This document shows, piece after piece, positions 1-11,572 of a stretch of 64,000 bases of DNA. A program made the position numbers and the translations under genes. The stretch is from Oscheius onirici (Eukaryota > Nematoda > Chromadorea > Rhabditida > Rhabditidae). The notes beneath the pieces are model-generated. The model was not told where the DNA came from. It ran no database searches and saw nothing but the letters and a program-made list of their open reading frames with translations. How positions within the stretch are numbered: position 1 is the first letter of the stretch; every line of letters begins with the position of its first letter. The stretch is from assembly GCA_932521025.1 (NCBI GenBank), contig OW051471.1, positions 7,874,001 to 7,938,000 on the forward strand, written 5' to 3'.

Positions 1-1507
1 AGTGAGGTTGGTTTGGACTCTGAAATAGCACAACTAGTTTCAGTCATCAACGTCTGAAGAAAGTTCAGGGACCTGTCTGGTTTCTGCGACCAACACTAAA
101 CAAATTTGTACGTTCATTCACCGTTTAAGTCAAACAGTTGTTTAGATTGACAAAAATCGGCTCGCCATTTCGGCCAAACGACACAACTGGGAAAATGAGA
201 TTGCCTAAGGATAAATTATTTAAACCAGAAGTCATGAGGCGGCTCGCGGAAAAATGGACTGTTTTTAGTACAAAAAGTTTGTCTATGAGTCGGTATTCAT
301 GCGAAACCTGAACAAAGAACTGAGGTCTTGTTATGGTAGTCTGTCTCTCGATGACGAGAAAAAAATCCCAGATTCTGATAAGGTTACGTCCGCGTGACAT
401 CTTATTTTTTCATGATTTTGGTGAAAAACTACGGATTAGTGTTGGAACAGGGAAACAGTCAGTGTACGGCTAAGTTCAGAGTTTGAATTTCTCTTCTCAA
501 GCGGAGGCAAACAAAGAAAGTGGGACAGATGTAAATGTTTTCAAGCTCTGGGCAGCCAAAGTTTGTAGAGTTGACCTGGAATTTTTAGAGAGAGATTAAC
601 AAGTTCATTTATTTTTCTCTGTTATCATGTGAGTGCTACCAGGAGATCAATCCAAGAGTACGCATCACTCCAAGACCCCTCTACTCTTCGGATGTGATCT
701 CGGTCAGGTGAACTACCTTGAATACAGAATAAACAGTTTTTTAAACAGTACCAGGAGATGACTATAGCCGAATCATTCTTTTGTTTGTGAGTTTCCGTTT
801 TTTGATTTCAAACCTGTAAAAATCATATAGCCAAGTGTAACAAACTCTGTTGGTCAATGAAATTCGGAAAACCATTAACGAGAAAGCGTGGGAAGAAGCA
901 AAGGAATCTTACTATAGTTGACCGTCGCTAATTGGTCTCGTTTCAAAGTAAGTTAGTGATCTTTTTGAAAAAGTCCCAGAACGATTAGTTCCCCGTGTAA
1001 GAACTAGGAGTAGCAATTCAATTAATGTTGTCTGAAAGAAGAACCTACGCTCAAATTTTTCCATGTCTAGAGTGTTCGCTGGAAGTGTAACTCAAAGAAT
1101 ATTAAGAGTTCAGAAATATCAGCTTCATACCGAAGCTCAGAATTTATTTTGGGTTGTAAAATGAAGTAGGAGAAAGTATCTCATGTTTGAAAAAATATGT
1201 AAGTGAAAGTTGGCTCCGCAACACTTTTATGCGAACTTCTTGAAGGTGAAAAATTATCAGGTGAGGGATAGTGGGACAACTGTTCGGTATCTGATTTTGT
1301 CAGCCCTGTTACAAAGTTTTCCACAAGTTCATCTCCTTGTAAAGGTCATCCATTAGAACTTGTTATATTTTCGTGTGGAGAAAATTCAACCGATAGATTA
1401 CTTTAAGCACAATTTTTATCCTTGTGAAGTTGGATGCAGTTTTCTTTAAGCCATATCGGCGATCGCTGCCTTTGGGTCTTCTGTGACAGCGCTGTTTTTG
1501 AAAGGAG
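1..1507. other. No gene recognised
   Basis: I see no exon series, RNA gene or repeat that I can support here. The open frame on the minus strand at 125-400 has no recognisable domain and no spliced continuation. The right end is the downstream flank of the chemoreceptor that ends at 1508. Confidence 0.5.
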
Positions 1508-2719
1508 TCACGGCGGAGCTCTTCGTTTGCAGCTTGCTGAAAACTGTTTCAATTCTCGTTGTGAAACAACGAACCTGAAGCCGGTCCAGTCCAGAATGGC
1601 TTTTCTATAGGGGGTGATGAAGTACAGCGAGATCAAAGGCGTGACCATTGGCATCTAGGAAATTGATTAGATCGTTGCCAAAAATATAGTTACCATTTCC
1701 ATACTCCGTGTTCGAAGATTTGACCCGAGATGATGTGGAATGTTCCAAGGGCGTATTGAGTAGCTCCTCCGAAGTAGAAGATCGGGACACAGGCCTGGAT
1801 GGTGAGAGCTTTTATCATCTTTCTGTGCTGTTTCTTGGTTGATTCAGAGAGATCGCTAGCTGATTTGTCCAGATAGTCTAGAGTTTTCTTTTGGTAGAAC
1901 AGAATGACGCCGTAGACGAAAGGACAAGGTACAACCATATAGACCACAGCTAGTATGGCTGACCACTCCATGATCGTCACATTTCCACCAACAACCACGT
2001 CTGAAATGGAATCGTATAATATATCTAGAAGTCAAACTACGGTCGAGTTCATATTCAGGATAAGCAGTCTTCATAATGTTGCGGATGACTTCCGTTGGAG
2101 AGTTTCCCAGTGTGTAGGGGATGAGAGCGATGACAGAGAACGAGTAGATAAAGAGACACAACTTGACAACGTCCTTTCGATCAGGAGTCGGACGGACGAG
2201 AATCCAGTACGGGAGACGAAGGATACCTGAATTTAATATATCAGGTACTTGTTCTCATTGTCGCTTGAAAATCTTTCGAACTCACCAGTAGAATCCATTG
2301 GGAGTGGACAAAGACGTGACAATTGAAGCAGCGGAAGAAGTAGCACAAATAACAGTGGACGAATTGACAGACACCGTTGAACACATAGGTGATAGCCCAG
2401 CCCGAGAACAGGAGACTGAACTTCTGGTTTGGAAATATGAACTTTCATACCGTTGCATCGTCATCATTGATCCGAAAGAAGCCCAGAAGTCGACCAAAGC
2501 GAAGTTGATCAAGAGGATGGAATAAGACCGCAGAGGAACTGGAGTTCTCTTGTAGATGGCCAGAAGAAAGACTCCGTTGAAGAGCATACCAAGTCCACAG
2601 ACAACAGAAGAAATGATCACGACGAGCGTTTCGAGTGATCGCTCGTCCATGGTATCTAAATGCGCGTTTTTAACAGAAACAGGCGTATTCTCGCTAAGCG
2701 ACCTTACGGCCTCTTTCAT
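1508..2719 (-). CDS. SRD-like serpentine chemoreceptor (one apparent frameshift)
   Basis: A seven-transmembrane chemosensory receptor, expected in sensory cilia. Predicted exons are 2451-2719, 2286-2415, 2041-2226, 1705-2000 and 1508-1654. Family marks are the TM1-TM2 stretch with LRSYSILLINFALVDF, a QRLLFSGWAITYVFNGVC junction that needs a 35-nt intron (2416-2450), the STKKQHRKMIKALTIQA stretch before TM6, and YFITPYRKA after TM7. This order is typical of the SRD branch of the nematode Str superfamily. The upstream ATG at 2719 and the one at 2650 are both possible; 2650 fits the short amino end of the family better. Exon 3 starts in one frame (VSFVSR) and continues in another (YWILVRPTP), about one base missing near 2213. 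It is therefore either a young pseudogene or carries a sequence error. Confidence 0.8.
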
Positions 2720-2807
2720 CGTCTAATCCGGTGTACAATGGATCAACGAGCAGAAAAAAAGGAGGCTCAATAACAAGAAAGAGTGGTACTGTTTCTCAAA
2801 TGTCCGG

Positions 2808-2815
2808 CTTATATA
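2808..2815 (-). promoter_or_regulatory. TATA-like box of the chemoreceptor
   Basis: TATATAAG on the minus strand, 89 nt upstream of the ATG at 2719. Seen in sequence; promoter role is inferred from position only. Confidence 0.4.
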
Positions 2816-3459
2816 GTGTTTCTGTTGTAGTTCTTGTTATGAACTTCGATGAATAACAAGGCTGTTTGTTGGAGTCTGATAATTGTACCTTTTAGAAATT
2901 TAGAGCCCGTTCGCCCACCCATAACGCTTAGAAAATCAACAAACAAGAAATGTGATTGAGAACACGCGAAGAATGTGTATATATTGAGCTGGGAAACTGT
3001 AAAGATTAGAGATCAGAAGTTGGGTGACTTCATGTTGACGTGTGTATAAAATGATGCGAAGTTACCAGACTCGTGTCGAAGTCTTATATCTCATAGAACC
3101 GGAATTGGAAAAGAACTGCCGTGAAGTAGATCGCACGCTTATTTCTTCAAGAAGAATTGCTGATTCAAGCTTCCAGATTTGCAGCCTAACAATCTTATCT
3201 TTGAACCTGCTGCCTGCAAGAAACTGACGATGACTCTGTAGCTTCTGAAAATGGTAAACTTCCGCTTTCTCTGGAATTTATGCCAGAACAATATCCACAT
3301 GTGCACTAATGTGAGCTAAAACCTCTATTTCGATATCCAATAGAGGGATTTACAGGAGATCATCGGGGATCAGCACATCGGCATTTCCGACTTTTTTCTT
3401 TTTCGCTAATGGTGGTCTCCACTTCAAATAGGTCCCTTTGACAACGTTCTAAAACGACC
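2816..3459. other. Divergent intergenic region
   Basis: This stretch lies between the chemoreceptor on the minus strand and the dehydrogenase on the plus strand, so it should hold both promoters. No coding exon is convincing; the small open frame at 3042-3227 has no domain. Confidence 0.4.
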
Positions 3460-4442
3460 ATGCTAGGAAAAGTCGCCATTGTCACAGGTAATTGCTAGAT
3501 ATTCCTGATAACAGTTCAACAGACTCCTCCAATGGCATCGGAAGAGCTACAGCTGTTCTTTTGGCCTCAAAGGGAGCGAAAGTCGTCATAACTGGAAGGA
3601 ATTCTGAGACTTTGGAGCAAACTTTCGAAGAGATCTTGAAGCGAGGACGATCCACACCGAATGATATTTTGAAGGTTGGGGGAGACTTGCTCGAAAAGGA
3701 GTTTGTGGAGGAACTGGTGAAGAAAACAGTCGACCCTTTCGGCAAGATTGACATATTGGTTATTACTTTTTTTCGAATAGTATCGATAAAACGTTTAGAA
3801 TAACAACGCCGGACAAATTTACGTTGATACCACTGGAAAAGAAGGATTCGACCAGTCAATCGAGATTCTTCAACAGAACATCGAGGCTAACGTCAAGGCG
3901 TGAGTCTCATTTTCACTTTCTGCCATAGAATTCTTCAGTCCCATGTATCTTTCGCAACTGTTTTTTCAACACTTGAAGGATACCAAAGGATCCATTGTCT
4001 TTAACTCTACATTTCTTGCTCTGGCTCCCCACGGTGTATGCCCATTTTATAACTGGAAAAAAAGTTCTAGGTAATCTCTATGCCATACTACGCCATTTCC
4101 AAAGCTACACTAGATCATACGGCTCGGGCCATGGAATATATTAAAAGTGGAGTGAGAGTTAACATGGTCAAGTAAGTATCTTTTGCTCCTGTTACTTTTT
4201 TACTTAGTCCCGGTCTGATCAGTACCACCTTCTTCAACAGGTTCGGCGTTTCAATGGAGAACGTGCACAAGATGGAAGACTACTGTGCATCTCATCCGAC
4301 TTGGATTCCCCCTGGACGAGTTGGCACGCCTGAAGATTTTGCCAATGCTATGGTTTTCTTGGCTGACAAGTACCCAAAGTTGCATCCATTAATCACAAAG
4401 TCATTCAGTAGCCAATCATCCTACATTGTGATGTCATCTTAA
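3460..4442 (+). CDS. Short-chain dehydrogenase/reductase, C-terminally short
   Basis: A classical NAD(P)-dependent SDR; substrate unknown. Exons 3460-3487, 3523-3758, 3799-3899, 3939-4035, 4071-4171, 4208-4369 and 4409-4442 join in frame to 252 residues. The protein opens with MLGKVAIVT and a nucleotide-binding loop, then ITGRN, the NNNAG motif, a serine strand (FNSTFLALAPHG) and the catalytic YYAISKA (Tyr-x-x-x-Lys). Two oddities are visible. The first glycine of the usual TGxxxGIG loop is Asp (TDSSNGIG), created across the first intron. The protein also stops at SYIVMSS, where relatives go on for one more strand with a GxxxxxDGG motif. Start chosen because KVAIVT follows directly. The glycosyltransferase starts 168 nt downstream on the same strand. 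Confidence 0.85.
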
Positions 4443-4610
4443 TTTTTACCAAGTATAATCGATTAGAAACTGAAGTTGTTGTAAGATATTTGATCTTTAA
4501 CCAACGCTTGTTACACGCCGCTGCTAACGCCTCAAACAGTCAGGAAGAGTCCAACTTTGTTTGCTTAACCCCGTCACGTTCTGCCTGCGTCTCGTGCACA
4601 TGGCTGCAAC

Positions 4611-6411
4611 ATGCAGCCATCCATTTTTATTCGCTACTGCCGACAATTATCACGACAACGAAAATTTTGGATTATATTTTCTGTTCTCTTACTTATTTGG
4701 ATATATAAATACACCAATTTGATAATTGATTGGGTAATTTTGAACAATAAGGAAACTATCAAAACATTTTAGAGCGATGTGAAAAATTGGAATTTCAAGA
4801 GAAGAATTCTACCCCAAAGATTGCACAATGTGGCACACTTTGAAAAGTTAGACTTATTTCATTTTTAACTGGTTTTCAGGTACCCTGGACTGAACTGCGA
4901 ACTGCAAAATAATGGGAAAAGTTTTGCCAATTACAGAGGTTGGGGAAGGATTGTCATCGAGGTAGATTTTTCCTGAATATTTAAAGTGTTCTTCTGTATT
5001 TAGGAAGACATGAACATTCCGATGGACTGTGACTCTATAAAGAGAAGATTGTTTGGAAATCTTTCTTTCCCCGAAGTTGAATACACCTATGCCATTTCGA
5101 GAGTCGTTTACAAAGACTACTACTGGCTAGAAGCAGTCCTTTCCCACACTTACTCACCCGAAAATCATTATTGTTATTCGATTGACGGCAAAAGTTCCCC
5201 AGATTTTGTGGGCAAAATGGAGAAACTAGAACAATGTCTTCCTAATGTCATCATTGCCGATCAGGTAAGACTCTCAAACTGACCACAACCGGTTGAAATC
5301 TAGAGATATAATTTCGATTCCGACGGTCATTTCATAAACTACGGTCATTTTTCCTGTTCTGAAGAGTTGTTGAAGAGGAAGGGCTGGAAATACATTCTGT
5401 GGGCACAGGTTAGTTCAAGTTACTTTTTTTTATAGTTCTAGAACCACGATCTGATTCTGCGTACCAATCAGGAAATGAGCAGAATAATCAAGTTTTTAAA
5501 TGGATCTCAAGCCATTGGACACAAGCCAGCTCAGTGGAAGAGGTGACTTGATTATTCGTCACTTTTCATGTTAGATTCGAGGTACGCTGTAACGAAAGAC
5601 TGGTCAGCAAAGTCCCTGGATTTGTGGAAGAACCGTGAGTTATAAAAATACAAGTTTTTACAGTTTTTTTTTCAGCCGAGAAACGATCCAATCGACAGAA
5701 AGAAGCCGTTTTTGTTATTTCTCAAAACTACAACGAAGTATTCATTTCGCGTAAGCTATTAGAATTTATTCTCAACGAAATGAATTACATGAATATTTTG
5801 AAGGAATTTGAAGTATCATATGTAAGTTTTTCACTTTCTTTTAAACTTTGACATACAGAGGTTCGCAACGGATGAACTCTTCTGGGCCACTTTGATAGCT
5901 ACCGAAGATTTAGAACTACCCGGAGCTCCGAGGGAGCCTTGTTCAGACAATCGGTACTATATCACCAGGTACTCTTATTTTAACAATTCTTAATTTTTTG
6001 AGTAATTGATAGGTACAATGAATGGGAGAAATGGTACAATCCGCCGTGTAAAAGTGGGTTCTCGCGACACGGAACTTGTGTCTTCGGCATGGAATACCTT
6101 CCAATGTTTTCGGAACTCCATCAAATTTGTGGTGAGAACTGACATTTTGCTTGAAAATATCATGTTTAGCGAACAAAATAATGCCTGACTTCGATTATGG
6201 GTTTGTCAAATGTTACGGAGAGCTACTACACCAAAGAACTTACAACAGACGACCTTCTCCAAGTAATATGTCAGTTTACGCGGGTGATTCACGGGTAAGA
6301 AATCCACATTTTTTATCAATCATAAGTTCAGAACAACTGCTGACGGAAAAACAACAGATTCTTAAAATATACATGTATCATAAACGTAGAGGTGTGAAAC
6401 TGATCAAGTAA
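4611..6411 (+). CDS. Core-2/I-branching-type glycosyltransferase (GT14-like)
   Basis: A Golgi type II membrane enzyme of the Branch (beta-1,6-N-acetylglucosaminyltransferase-like) family that is enlarged in nematodes. The first exon (4611-4733) gives a short cytosolic end and one anchor (KFWIIFSVLLLIWIYKY). The lumenal part has YPGLNCE, IPMDCDSIK, AISRVVYKDYYWLEAVL, the YSPENHYCYSIDGKS strand, FSCSEELLKRKGWKYI, and ATDELFWATL. Exons: 4773-4846, 4880-4961, 5004-5264, 5304-5408, 5442-5542, 5575-5634, 5676-5821, 5859-5968, 6013-6131 and 6170-6411. The 5634/5676 junction does not keep frame with the best splice sites (one nucleotide off), so this is either a missed site, an error or damage. The last exon is read through an internal GTAAG; a shorter spliced end is possible. 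Confidence 0.8.
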
Positions 6412-6431
6412 ATTCTTTCACATCTTTTTTA

Positions 6432-7024
6432 TCAGCTGGTCTGGCCATGTTGTTTTGAGTAGCTGCCTCGACACTGATCTTCAACTCCTGCTCGCAAAGC
6501 TCCAGCTCCAGCCGTAGAAGCAAGAAACAACTCCGGCCGGCTTGAACTGGCCGAGTTTGAGCAGATTTTTATGGTCGGGAATTGAGTTGTACTTGAGAAC
6601 CATGACGGTGTTGGTGAAATCCAGCGACTTGGGAAATTTGTCACACAGTTCGACATTGTTCGTCTCCGTCTTGATCTTCCAGTTCGATTGTCGAGTAAAG
6701 GGAGGCGACGAGATCGTTAAACAGTCCAAACTCCTACTTTGCATGGCCGGACAGACCGGCATATCTTACGGTACCGCGGGAAAGAACTTATTCTCTGGCC
6801 CGACGGAATATTCCAGCACTGTCGACATGAACAGCTAATCCCAAGTCCAGTAGGGTGATTCTGGACACATCGATGGAACCAATACAGCAGTTGCAGTGCT
6901 CACTTCCAGTCAGCCAACGAGACCACCATGTTGCTCGTCTTGATCCATTGTTCTGCTTCGTAAGCCCTCTTTTCTTCCCTTCTCCAATCTTTTCTAGTCC
7001 CTCTCGTCCAACCCACTGAGACAA
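6432..7024 (-). other. Unresolved coding-like stretch, minus strand
   Basis: Base composition and long open frames suggest a gene or gene remnant, but I do not recognise it. On the minus strand a stretch reading SPPFTRQSNWKIKTETNNV (around 6690) recalls a PapD-like/MSP-type fold seen in small nematode sperm proteins. That resemblance is weak. A further frame ends with NMARPADKKDVKEFT near 6420. The frames do not join with clear splice sites. It could be a decayed gene or shadow frames in GC-rich DNA. Confidence 0.2.
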
Positions 7025-8421
7025 ACATCCTAGAAAGATTACAGTTTTGGCTAGAAAAGTATTTCTGGTAATTCCAGAACTTACTATTGAAAATTTCCGA
7101 ACGGCTCTTTTCTATGACAAGGAAAAAGGGGACTACCTTTTTTCGTTTTTTTTAAAGTTTTTTTTTAAAGACAGGCCAGACTGATCTTTCTTTGATCCTC
7201 AACCTAACAAAATCTCCGTGTTCTCTGTGTGTATTGTTGTTACCACAATTCCTTGGAGTGCCTTGAGTCTCGTGGCAAATATTGACACCTGCTCGAGGTT
7301 CTTCTCATGCCAATTCTGGCCAGCCTAATCTCCGTACTCTTCCCTTTATCAAACAAGAAAACTGGCTTCAAAAATCAGTCCGAAAACATTTGTTCCGACG
7401 ATCAGTTTCTGATCGAATTAAGAAGGCTTCAAGTTGTCGTTTTATGTGTACTCAGCGTGGATGCAAACACTCCATCCGACGGCACAGGCACAAACTGCGA
7501 CCTCTACAAACTGGTAAGTTTGCTCTCAGGAGAGAGTTAATTCGACTAGCCTGACCCTTCTATAAACTCTCTGTCTCGTAATCCAGTGAAACCAGACGAG
7601 TCTCCAGTTGTGTACTCAGACACGGCCAAAATAATTGGGCAGTTCGTCATCCAGAGTATCGTGTTACTGATTTGAATAGAAGGGACATAGTACCAGGTCA
7701 CATGAGTCTAGGAAAAAAGACCGGAGCGTGCACCCTTTGGACCATTGCTCTCTTATCCATCAGAATGTCAAATTTTGTTTGAGCAGGTCTATTGACGGAA
7801 GAGCGCGTCTTCCAACGATGTTTTGCCCAGCTTTCCAAGCCAAAAAATCATTGTTGTTCACGTTGTTTGAACATATTGCATTCGCTGCATCAGCCGCTCA
7901 GAACTCACGAGTTAGTAGGTGCAGCGTTTCGAAATTCTTCTCAAAAACACACACTCATCTGCGCCTTTTGATCTTTTGTTGTTCTAGACAGATGGTCTAG
8001 ACATCAAGAGTTTCTCATAACTTTGAACTTGCGGTGTTTCATAAGAATCCATCAGGCTTTCGTGGGTCACCCTACTAGATTATAAATGAGGGGCACCGAC
8101 TTTGTAATAAGACGTGTATTCTAATCAAAAGGCTTTGCTGAATTATTATTAGGTCAATAGGAAAGCCCTCTTGTGAATGAGCATAATCCTTTGTGGAGCT
8201 CCCCAAAAAATAGAGGTGATGTTGATACGGAAAACGGATATCTTCAAATTATTGGCTACGCTACTACTCCAATAAACAATCATTTTTTTGAATATACTGA
8301 ATTTATTCCTGGATGGACAAAGATCCTTGTCTTACAATCTTCGCTTTCATTTTGGTTGTTTCCTTAGAAATGGCAGTCTGAAAATCTTTCTCTGATGATT
8401 CCTCGATAGAATGAAGCGGTT
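7025..8421. other. No resolved gene; one secreted-protein-like frame
   Basis: A plus-strand frame from ATG 7307 opens with a signal-peptide-like MPILASLISVLFPLSN, carries two cysteines, and meets a GTAAGT donor at about 7511. The alternative frame also continues past that intron. I cannot tell which, if either, is real. Nothing else here is recognisable. A palindrome at 7797-7813 is listed separately. Confidence 0.2.
7797..7813. repeat. Palindrome with core GAAGAGCGCGTCTTC, first copy
   Basis: GGAAGA, GCGCG, TCTTCC. It lies in a stretch with no resolved gene, and shares 15 identical bases with the copy at 40663-40683. Confidence 0.5.
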
Positions 8422-9220
8422 GTGAGAATAGAGCATTATGAGTATTTCGCAACTTTCTGTAATGAGAAAATGATGATTTACTTTGGGCTCGCACAAACCC
8501 CATGGCACGGAGCAAGAATACTGAGTAAACATGTAGAATTTGCGCAGTCGGCCGCTCTGTCGACCCCGTCGGCGCCCCCTTCGTCTGAACTCCTCTCCGA
8601 GCCAATCACACCTGTAACTCCTTTGAACATGAGTCTTGAGCCACTTGATTTCCAATTTCTGCCCGACATTGCGTCTTTTCTGACTAGCACGAGTGCACCA
8701 TCGACGTGAGTATGAATACACTGTATTAACCACTAACCATGGCATCTCTTTAATCACTAATTCCTTTAACTGTTTGTCCTGTTTTTTATTTGAAACCAGG
8801 AACAAAGAAAACGTAGAGGAAATGGGACTTACATCATTTGTCGAGTCACCCTTTGTCAGAATGTTTGCTCTGACCTATACTTTTCGGAAGGTAATGTTAG
8901 TAGTTTGAGCTCTGATTCTCAAAAGTATCTTCGCTGTAATGTTAGGAATACTGTGTTTTTTAATGAGCCGGATTCCGTTGCAAGTAATAGAAAATTCGGT
9001 GCAGAATGGTATGAATTATATATGCTCACGCATCCAAGATCATTTTCCCGTAGACAAACTACACTCACATGAAGAAGATCTTCTCTACCTCTTGAATATC
9101 TTTCATACGTTTTTTACGGAAATCACTACATTTCTAACAATAAGAGTTCGTTACTGCACACTTACTGACTCGTTCTGTCTTTTTAACATAATTTCTAATT
9201 GCGTGAAGATTACTTGAAAG
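8422..9220 (+). other. Possible unrecognised gene, plus strand
   Basis: An open stretch ends with a Pro/Ser/Thr-rich segment and then SLEPLDFQFLPDIASFL, followed by a clean GTGAGT donor near 8706. After an acceptor near 8800 it continues in frame as NKENVEEMGLTSFVES and reaches a GTAATG donor near 8890. The acidic-hydrophobic PLDFQFLPDIASFL resembles a short interaction or activation motif, but I cannot assign a family, a start or a 3' end. The exon pair is the only support. Confidence 0.25.
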
Positions 9221-9722
9221 CTTGAAATTTAAATTAGAATGTGTTCGCTCAAGTTAAACATCTCTGATCTCTTCTTTCATCTGATGATGCAACTGTTTTA
9301 CAGCCCTTAATTTGGTACTGTTGGTTACTTGGAAGTAATGTTTAAGAGCGAACGAGGTTAACATCAGAATTGTACTTTCCCCAAGTCCTGTCACCAACCA
9401 CATGACATCTTTCCCCCAGTATTTGCTCTTCTTCTTGGTACGAGTAAAATCCCTCGTCTTAAAAGAGTGAACCCATCTTTACTGCTTCTCTCTCTTTCAA
9501 AATCATCGTCCTCCATCGAAAGTGAGCCATTCTCGAAAGAACTTTTATTTGAACAACCCCTCGGCAGAACCGTCTGTGGGAACTATCCCTCTCCCGCCAA
9601 GTTCTGTTTGCCCAGTCAACTCCTTTAGCCCCTTCAGTCGAGGTTGATTTTTAGCACTCAGCTTCGCATGTTCTCTCCCTTTCTCACTTTGAAATGATTC
9701 AAAACAAACACTTTTCAGCGAC
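9221..9722. promoter_or_regulatory. Upstream flank with candidate trans-splice acceptor
   Basis: No gene is visible in this flank. It ends in CTTTTCAG (9711-9718), four bases before the ATG at 9723. No coding exon precedes it, so this looks like a spliced-leader acceptor rather than a cis-splice site. Confidence 0.45.
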
Positions 9723-11326
9723 ATGGTCTACGAGACAGAGCAGAGTAAAGGCATTCCCAGTGGAGCACTCACTATTCTAATTATTGGTAAGAAGATGTTG
9801 AGCTGTGACAATTTTCACCATTTTCAGCAGCTGTAGCCATTATCAGTGTGGTCATTACATTATTTTGTATGCTAGTCAGCAATAGGAGGAATCGACGGGC
9901 ACAAGTGAGTCCACAGGCATTTTGCGTGGTCTCTCGATCGAAAGGGCCGTGGATAAACGTGACATAATAAATAAGACTAACAGAACCTATATTTTGGTTT
10001 TAGAAAAAATGTCAATTATCGGAACTTGTCAAGATAATCATCCGTTAATCAGCAGTTCAACAATATATTTCAGAGAGCAGTGGCTTCGGTGAGAACCCGA
10101 ATGTCTCCTCCACGAAGTCCCATTCCATCTTTTGCTCGACCAGCCTCAACGACTCCCCTTCCCCTGTACATTACTCCCTCCGTCAACGACCCCAAATTCG
10201 ATGCACCTCCGTCTTACGAGGAAGCTCTGCGAAGTGCTCCTTTGACCCCCATCTCACCGTTGTCTCCAATTTCTTCACCGGTAAGTCAACATTTTCAAAC
10301 ATATGCCAGCGAGTCTTGTCCTTTGATGACAAATGGCCGCTGTTTTCTGTGGTCCGGGGATCAGCTCTCTTCAAGTTACACTTTCCCCAAGACCTTATTT
10401 GACTTTCAGCCAATGGCAAACATGAACCCCTTGTTTGCTTCACTGGGTCGACTTGTGAGTTAACTGGGGCGGCAGTGGTGAAAACAAGAAGAGCCTTATG
10501 ATTGCGATAGTAGAGAAATTTTTTAAGCTTGGGGATCTTGCAAAGGAGGAGCCATATCTGGCGCCATCATAACTTACAAAAGTAAAATCTCTATCTTGGT
10601 GTTTGACAAATAAGGGTGTTTCTTTGATATTTTGATCACTGTTTCGGTCCCCATGTTTCCTCAAACAAACTTGTTGTTCAGTGTTCTCACCTACGGTTTG
10701 AATGAATCATTCGAACTGTATTTCTGACTGGTCACCAAATAAGCTCCTGCGTCAGTTCATTCCACCATAAAACATGGATCAGAGGGCATTTGGTAACACG
10801 AGGTGCTCGAAACCTTATCCAAGCGTTCAACGTGTGCTAGTTACATAAAAAAATCTACTTTAGTAATTGGGAGACGTGGGAAATGGCCAGTTTCACATTG
10901 TGGTGTGACTTGACGACAAAGTTCAAAATTATTGAACAAACAGCTGAGACGGCAATATTGGTCTCCGGTCAAAGGCATAAACCAATACTGAAACGACTTT
11001 TGCGAGCAGGAATAGATCTCAGAAGAACAAATAGTTTCTAATCTTTATAAAGTCCGGTAGATGGAAACTTGTATGGTCCGGTTAATAGTAAGGCATTCCG
11101 AGATGATGTCACTCACTATTCCTTTCGCCAGCAATTTGTCTCGGTACTTGGGGTTTAATATTGACAAAACTACTCGTAGTGTGAAATGTTTGTGCTGCTA
11201 ATGTGTAATCAAAACTATTTTCAGGCGCTTCCCGAAACTGTTGAGGAGCGACGCGGACCGGCCAGAATCGACGTCGAAGTAGAAATGGCGGATCGACCAA
11301 CTACGTCGTCGAGTGGCAGTCATTAG
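9723..11326 (+). CDS. Small single-pass membrane protein with PPxY motif
   Basis: Exons 9723-9786, 9828-9904, 10074-10280 and 11225-11326 join in frame to 149 residues. A short extracellular end is followed by one membrane segment (ALTILIIAAVAIISVVITLFC), a basic stop-transfer run (NRRNRRAQ), and a proline/serine-rich cytosolic tail with repeated SPP and SPI turns. The tail contains DAPPSYEEAL, a PPxY motif of the kind bound by WW domains, for instance in NEDD4-type ubiquitin ligases. That suggests an adaptor or sorting role, by analogy with small PY-motif membrane proteins; I do not recognise a named orthologue. The last intron (944 nt) is long for this window. A polyadenylation signal lies at 11458. 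Confidence 0.75.
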
Positions 11327-11457
11327 AAAGGAGCTATTGACCTGCCATCAGCCTCGCTTCACTTCAGTTCAAACCGTCCTCACTTCAAGTGCCAATGTAG
11401 GAATCAGAGAGTTCTTCAATTGAGATATGTCTGTTTAAACTCGAACAACTACGGGTT

Positions 11458-11463
11458 AATAAA
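11458..11463 (+). terminator. Polyadenylation signal of the PPxY gene
   Basis: AATAAA 132 nt after the stop codon of the plus-strand gene. The convergent channel gene has its own AATAAA on the minus strand at 11557-11562. Confidence 0.55.
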
Positions 11464-11556
11464 CGTTTTTCTGTCGAGACCCTTTTTCAATTACAGAGAT
11501 TGGACATCGTTTCACAGAGCTTCAAATAAAGAATAACATATTTGGTTGAGCTTCTT

Positions 11557-11562
11557 TTTATT
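11557..11562 (-). terminator. Polyadenylation signal of the ligand-gated channel
   Basis: AATAAA on the minus strand about 10 nt after the stop codon at 11573-11575, giving a very short 3' UTR. Confidence 0.5.
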
Positions 11563-11572
11563 TTTAAACGTT

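Noticed and set aside
125..400. Open frame of 91 codons on the minus strand
   Set aside because: No domain, no signal peptide, no splice partner, and no support from flanking features.
8347..8805. Open frame of 152 codons on the minus strand
   Set aside because: Composition is irregular, with no motif; the opposite strand gives a better exon pair with good splice sites.
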